A stretch of DNA of 64,000 nucleotides from Pseudomonas tumuqii (GTDB taxonomy: Bacteria > Pseudomonadota > Gammaproteobacteria > Pseudomonadales > Pseudomonadaceae), in contig NZ_JAAOJA010000012.1 of NCBI RefSeq assembly GCF_013184545.1, positions 124,001-188,000 on the forward strand, read 5' to 3'. Shown here piece after piece: positions 61,401 to 64,000 of the stretch. A model generated the notes under the pieces. That model made no database searches and was not told where the DNA came from. It saw only the letters and a list, made by a program, of their open reading frames with translations. Position numbers and translations under genes: made by a program. Every line of letters starts with the position of its first letter. Position 1 is the first letter of the stretch.

Positions 61401-62859
61401 GGCGCGTGCAGGGGGAAGGTTGGCCGACGCAGCATTGGCAGAGCCCTTGTTCGCGCTTCTTGAGCGAGACTTGGCGGACTACGACGCTGCACGCGCTGCG
61501 CGCCTCACGGGGGGTGGCCAAGGAGCATCCAACGAGGTGGGCTACACCCTGATATATGCCCGCGCCCTCAAGGACATGCATGATGCACCTGCAGTCGCCG
61601 TCCTTACCCGCGGCCTTGGCGATCTCCGCTGGGGCAAAGACGCGGCGGGAGCCTTGCTCGAAATCTGGTCGGCTGATCACTCCCCCCAAGAAAAACGCAT
61701 TTTCGCCAGCTGGACCGATTATTCAAACCATCTAGCGCGCAGGGTAGAGCGCGCTGCGGGATCACCGCCGACGTCGGATTTTGCCGAAGCGATCTTCGCC
61801 GTGGTTCGCACTCTTGGTGACGCGGCGAAGTCCGACGCTGAACAGCAGCACGCTCTGATGCTTGCCGCAACCGGTCTTTCCCTTCCGCATGGAGACAAAC
61901 GACGCGAGATCGACACTCTACTCGCGCTGCGTCAGCCGATAACCCACAAACACCGATTGCTCGCTTCCGCTGCCCGCGCAGGCGAGATCATCCCCGCCGC
62001 ACTACTGATGGCGGGGGTGCAAGACTTGCTCTCCGCGGCTCAAACGCAAACCTGGCGTCTCGAAGAGAATCGCGGCGAGCTGATGGGCTGGATCGATCTG
62101 TTCCCCTTTTCTGATGATCCAGAAAGTGTGCACGACGCTATTGCACTGTTACCGGATCTGCACCGCCGGCCGCATGCATTGCGGCGCCTGCTCCAGACAG
62201 TGCCACAAGGACCCGCTGACTCTGCCCTTATCACGCTGGAACGGCTCGCCATAGACCCTGCGTTTCTGCGGGAGTTCGAATGGATGAATGCGATGCTTAA
62301 GCTGGATACAGAAGCCTCGGCGTTGTCGGTAATCAATCATCTTTGTATGGGCCAAATTCCGGTTGGAGATGGTTTTCGGCTGTCGGCCGCATTGACCGCA
62401 TTAGCTTGCAAGTTTCCCAATGTTCGCGCAGCCATGATCAACCGTTATCGTGCCCTGCCGGCTGGTGACATCCGCCGGGTTTTCGAGATGGCTATGGACG
62501 ATATACCCGACGAGGAGGTCTTCATGGCGCTGTTTGATGTGTATGTCGACGCGACGCATCCCTTTCGCGGCATGAAGAACGTGATACGGAATCTGGCTCT
62601 CGGTAGAAAGCCATCAAGGGAATGGGCCGGCGCTTTCGAGGAGTTTGGGCTCCCACTGACGGAACTGCGCGCTCAGTTGTTCTCAATGCTTCCGGCGAAC
62701 GATGCGCGTGCACTATTAGCCGAGCAATGTCTGATTGAGATCGAAGAATATCGGGACGTCCACGGTCGGGTTACCAATGAGCCGAGACATCCGGACATTG
62801 CCACGGACCGCTCATGGCCGCTGGAAGCGGACGAACCGCCGGGAGCGCCTCGGCTATAG
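58477..62859 (+). CDS. HNH-like/NACHT STAND protein, probable anti-phage defence
   Basis: The 1460-residue protein has three parts. Residues 15-105 form an HNH-like zinc domain: Cys23 and Cys28 (CSNPSC), GAHI with His50, SPAERSS and NGIWLCQSC (Asn75, Cys80, Cys83). Residues about 180-505 form a NACHT-type ATPase: Walker A GGTGKST (212-218), Walker B LLLDGWNEL (279-287), VVISSRRQ (311-317) and a winged-helix end ISFQHQLFQEWYAA (about 487-500). The rest is a long helical region that looks like HEAT-type repeats and may be the sensor. Bacterial NACHT proteins act as NLR-like phage sensors; the HNH part would be the DNA-cutting effector. No clear ribosome-binding site precedes the ATG. GC is lower than in the aromatic island. 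Confidence 0.8.
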   Translation: MSVRNDFSAKTIRTLAARVGYHCSNPSCVGSTSGPALEEERSVNIGVGAHIAAAAAGGKRYDRNMSPAERSSGANGIWLCQSCSKLIDSDETRYTVALLHQWKTDAIQRALDAIAGGRPLGLVKPSATLDAADEEFLRGLDLPSADAVDAAGARLRAATQTDIEAFRAALGRPARTIARTLRLEGSTARYVTLESVAGLTALAEPVAVVASGGTGKSTTLVQLAECMGAQDGPIPLLVPLGEWSDRQEDFFDFILRRNAFAAFRRQHLMVLAYHGQLALLLDGWNELTPESRLRATNDLTALQRDYPQLGVVISSRRQTLPTVGPVVTIEALSHDQQMELALAVRGQEGEELVDRAWRTGGVRELVGNPLYLNALLILPHGVAFPETKEAVLGIFVQHNETAPDKVERLHRDTLGHHTTFLTGLAVEANRSVSTVISDANANRTISMILRRLFEDGQIGPPPSPRNIIDSLVDAHLLARMAGANGAISFQHQLFQEWYAAAEVEDLMMKTAAGDTDARRRLREDVLDRSYWEESILFACDRLSRAGADGEHAVAVAVDETLGIDPLLAAAMLDRAADAVWQRLRNRVLRFIGRWHTPGVFDRAVRFMVTSGKSEFSEYIWPLASNADDQIQFVTFRAVDRFHPGVLGADREARLRALPAPQRKLALSEIASNSGFDGMELAAMLAATDPDPEVVVAVVVSLGFRRGDRHVNQIMKAAPDAVWKALAERNYIDHLTDAQLDARLATEREAARCAETQPVRLLGLIVDEKPADAETRITQLLSTAEFESKDMNLVHAYTEYPEAVAAGLVARIAADLPLPYRVGDYLKVAPLLDSGPVAENALDPSTSERRLNAAAAVIGPVTVAALFNQLFAIDSQLQALGHYDKQLSDAHYRLVNALSATRQDAFVPVLIANAQSSDPRRIGLLADVLARHGSNNGDSKPPFDAVHRPGLRDVVQAWMDTLSTVQHPARQAASEVARAGGRLADAALAEPLFALLERDLADYDAARAARLTGGGQGASNEVGYTLIYARALKDMHDAPAVAVLTRGLGDLRWGKDAAGALLEIWSADHSPQEKRIFASWTDYSNHLARRVERAAGSPPTSDFAEAIFAVVRTLGDAAKSDAEQQHALMLAATGLSLPHGDKRREIDTLLALRQPITHKHRLLASAARAGEIIPAALLMAGVQDLLSAAQTQTWRLEENRGELMGWIDLFPFSDDPESVHDAIALLPDLHRRPHALRRLLQTVPQGPADSALITLERLAIDPAFLREFEWMNAMLKLDTEASALSVINHLCMGQIPVGDGFRLSAALTALACKFPNVRAAMINRYRALPAGDIRRVFEMAMDDIPDEEVFMALFDVYVDATHPFRGMKNVIRNLALGRKPSREWAGAFEEFGLPLTELRAQLFSMLPANDARALLAEQCLIEIEEYRDVHGRVTNEPRHPDIATDRSWPLEADEPPGAPRL

Positions 62860-63175
62860 GCCAGTAATGGATCAGAGTGTGCTAAGGACGCGATTGGCAA
62901 ATAGGGTACCGATAGACCCGCATAGTCCAGAGCGGCGGCAAAGCGATCCTTATCTTGAGGTCTACTACAGCGCGGGTCGGGTTGTAAGCGCAAACCAGAC
63001 ACTTAGGTGGAATGTCAGAAAGGTCGCCTTTTGGCCGGTTGTTGCCTGTCGCGACCGACTGATTTTGGTCGACTTCGGCCGATCGGCCAGAAGCGGTCGG
63101 TCAGCAACATCAATATCGTGTCTCCGATTGATGCGCCGATTGATGATGTCCCCATGGGCATTAATTTAATAATGG
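62860..63175. other. Intergenic region after the STAND gene
   Basis: No gene is supported. An imperfect hairpin (GACCGACT / GCGGTCGGTC, 63053-63102) is present about 190 bp after the stop. GC content falls sharply from about 63,110 onward. Confidence 0.45.
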
Positions 63176-64000
63176 CTAGCCGTATAGCTGAAGTTCGCAT
63201 AGCTCTTTGTACTCATCGCCAGCTTTGTCCATGCACGAAAGTACTGCTTCCTTATCAAAAGGCACAATGGTTTTATCAGTGAAATTCATTAAATCCTCAA
63301 AGTTAACAATTAAGTATTGAGCAAGATGGCGGGGAATCCCATAATTTTGCAACTCAATTATTCTAGGGTCTGTCGTCCCGTACTCAAGAAATTCAGACCA
63401 ATTGGGACCTGATTCTTCTTCTCCAAATCGCGCCTTTAATAGCATATTATAATTTTCAAAATAACTTCTAATCTTGAATCTAATAAAGTTATCGATATCG
63501 GATATTAAGCCGTTAATGACTATATTCAGTAAGCGTTTATTGTTTTTGTCGAAAGGCTCCAGCTTATCCACTACCCAAACCTCCCCTTTTTTTTCATAAT
63601 GATTAAGAGCGTTTTGAATCATCAAATGGAGCGGTGTGGTGTTTGCCCATTCTGCTATGAGAACCGCATAGTACTTTAGCGTATCCTTAGATCTATAAAG
63701 CGGGGTTCTGCCAGATGACTCTTCATTATCCCATCTGTATAGATCGCTAAGTGAGTTTAGTGCGACCAATGCCGACTCATATGTTATCTCATGAGACAGA
63801 ATTGATTTGCTTATATTAGGATCACTAAATATATTATTTTGATATTCGGCTTTAATCCCAGATGACGACTCTAGTATTTTTTCCGGCACGGAGTTTAATA
63901 CGCTTTTCGACTTCAAGGTTGCTTGTGCGGTTTCAGTTTTTAGAATTATATTTGAGCGAAGTACGGAGTCGTCGCCTCTGATTTCATGAATCAGGGCAAT
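63176..64000 (-). CDS. C-terminal part of a large unknown protein (AT-rich, runs off the edge)
   Basis: An open frame runs without a stop from the right edge (64,000) to a TAG at 63176, giving 274 residues with no start codon needed inside the window; the TTG at 63916 is only one internal codon. Composition is about 36-38% GC, far below the rest, which marks recent transfer. It has no motif I can name with confidence. The end (NWSEFLEYGTTDPRIIELQN ... GIPRHLAQYLI) recalls the C-terminus of some defence-associated SF2 helicases, from memory only. Being convergent with a NACHT gene in an apparent island, it is probably also a defence gene. Confidence 0.6.
   Translation of the reverse strand: MALIHEIRGDDSVLRSNIILKTETAQATLKSKSVLNSVPEKILESSSGIKAEYQNNIFSDPNISKSILSHEITYESALVALNSLSDLYRWDNEESSGRTPLYRSKDTLKYYAVLIAEWANTTPLHLMIQNALNHYEKKGEVWVVDKLEPFDKNNKRLLNIVINGLISDIDNFIRFKIRSYFENYNMLLKARFGEEESGPNWSEFLEYGTTDPRIIELQNYGIPRHLAQYLIVNFEDLMNFTDKTIVPFDKEAVLSCMDKAGDEYKELCELQLYG

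Noticed and set aside
62735..63169. A plus-strand frame overlapping the end of the STAND gene
   Set aside because: Out of frame with the real gene, no ribosome-binding site and no protein pattern.
1..64000. CRISPR arrays and rRNA or complete tRNA genes
   Set aside because: I saw no regularly spaced direct repeats, no rRNA-like stretches and no full tRNA cloverleaf; the only tRNA-like piece is a T-arm at 57658.

Overview
The window is high-GC (about 64-65% by eye) and reads as a Pseudomonas chromosome. The gene content matches the exa/ped (PQQ alcohol oxidation) loci of P. aeruginosa and P. putida, the ErbR-NahK-NosP signalling block is characteristic of pseudomonads, and there are Pseudomonas-type REP palindromes. 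The species is not identifiable by reading.

Region 1 (1-21.7 kb) is the accessory gene set for periplasmic quinoprotein (PQQ) alcohol oxidation. It holds two branched-chain-type binding proteins, a membrane diguanylate cyclase, a zinc metallohydrolase, an EthD protein, a SoxYZ-like carrier, a PedG/MxaJ-like binding protein, cytochrome c PedF, a cupredoxin-like protein, a beta-propeller, an ABC-2 exporter pair, a CxxCW rhodanese-like protein, the LuxR-type response regulator ErbR/AgmR, the hybrid kinase NahK, the NO sensor NosP, a porin and PqqF. The quinoprotein dehydrogenase itself is not in the window and probably lies to the left. A recurring 17-bp near-palindrome sits in front of at least four of these transcription units and probably marks the regulon.

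Region 2 (21.9-31.0 kb) is a complete RND efflux operon (outer-membrane factor, adaptor, pump) on the minus strand, preceded by a small conserved-looking protein and a large PhoB-type wHTH/ATPase/TPR-like regulator.

Region 3 (31.2-57.1 kb) is a large aromatic meta-cleavage island: two MhpA-type flavin hydroxylases, a molybdenum transhydroxylase/resorcinol-hydroxylase-like pair, three type I extradiol dioxygenases, an old-yellow-enzyme homologue, an FAH-family hydrolase with a Tat-like N-terminus, an acyl-CoA/AMP ligase, the outer-membrane DUF1302/DUF1329 pair, three TetR regulators and a full mhpC-dioxygenase-mhpA-mhpD-mhpF-mhpE run ending in pyruvate and acetyl-CoA. A shared 16-bp TGAAC-type palindrome probably forms the operator network of the two paralogous TetRs. 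The non-coding DNA around DUF1302/1329 and around the third tetR looks like two copies of one ancestral segment that lost different genes.

Region 4 (57.1-64 kb) is a mobile-element junction and the start of an island. It has a truncated dusA 5' end (a known island integration site), a degenerate inverted copy of it, a tRNA T-arm-like relic and a small element with 29-bp inverted repeats. A 1460-residue STAND protein (HNH-like zinc domain + NACHT + helical repeats), a probable anti-phage gene, follows, and then the C-terminal part of an AT-rich protein that runs off the right edge.
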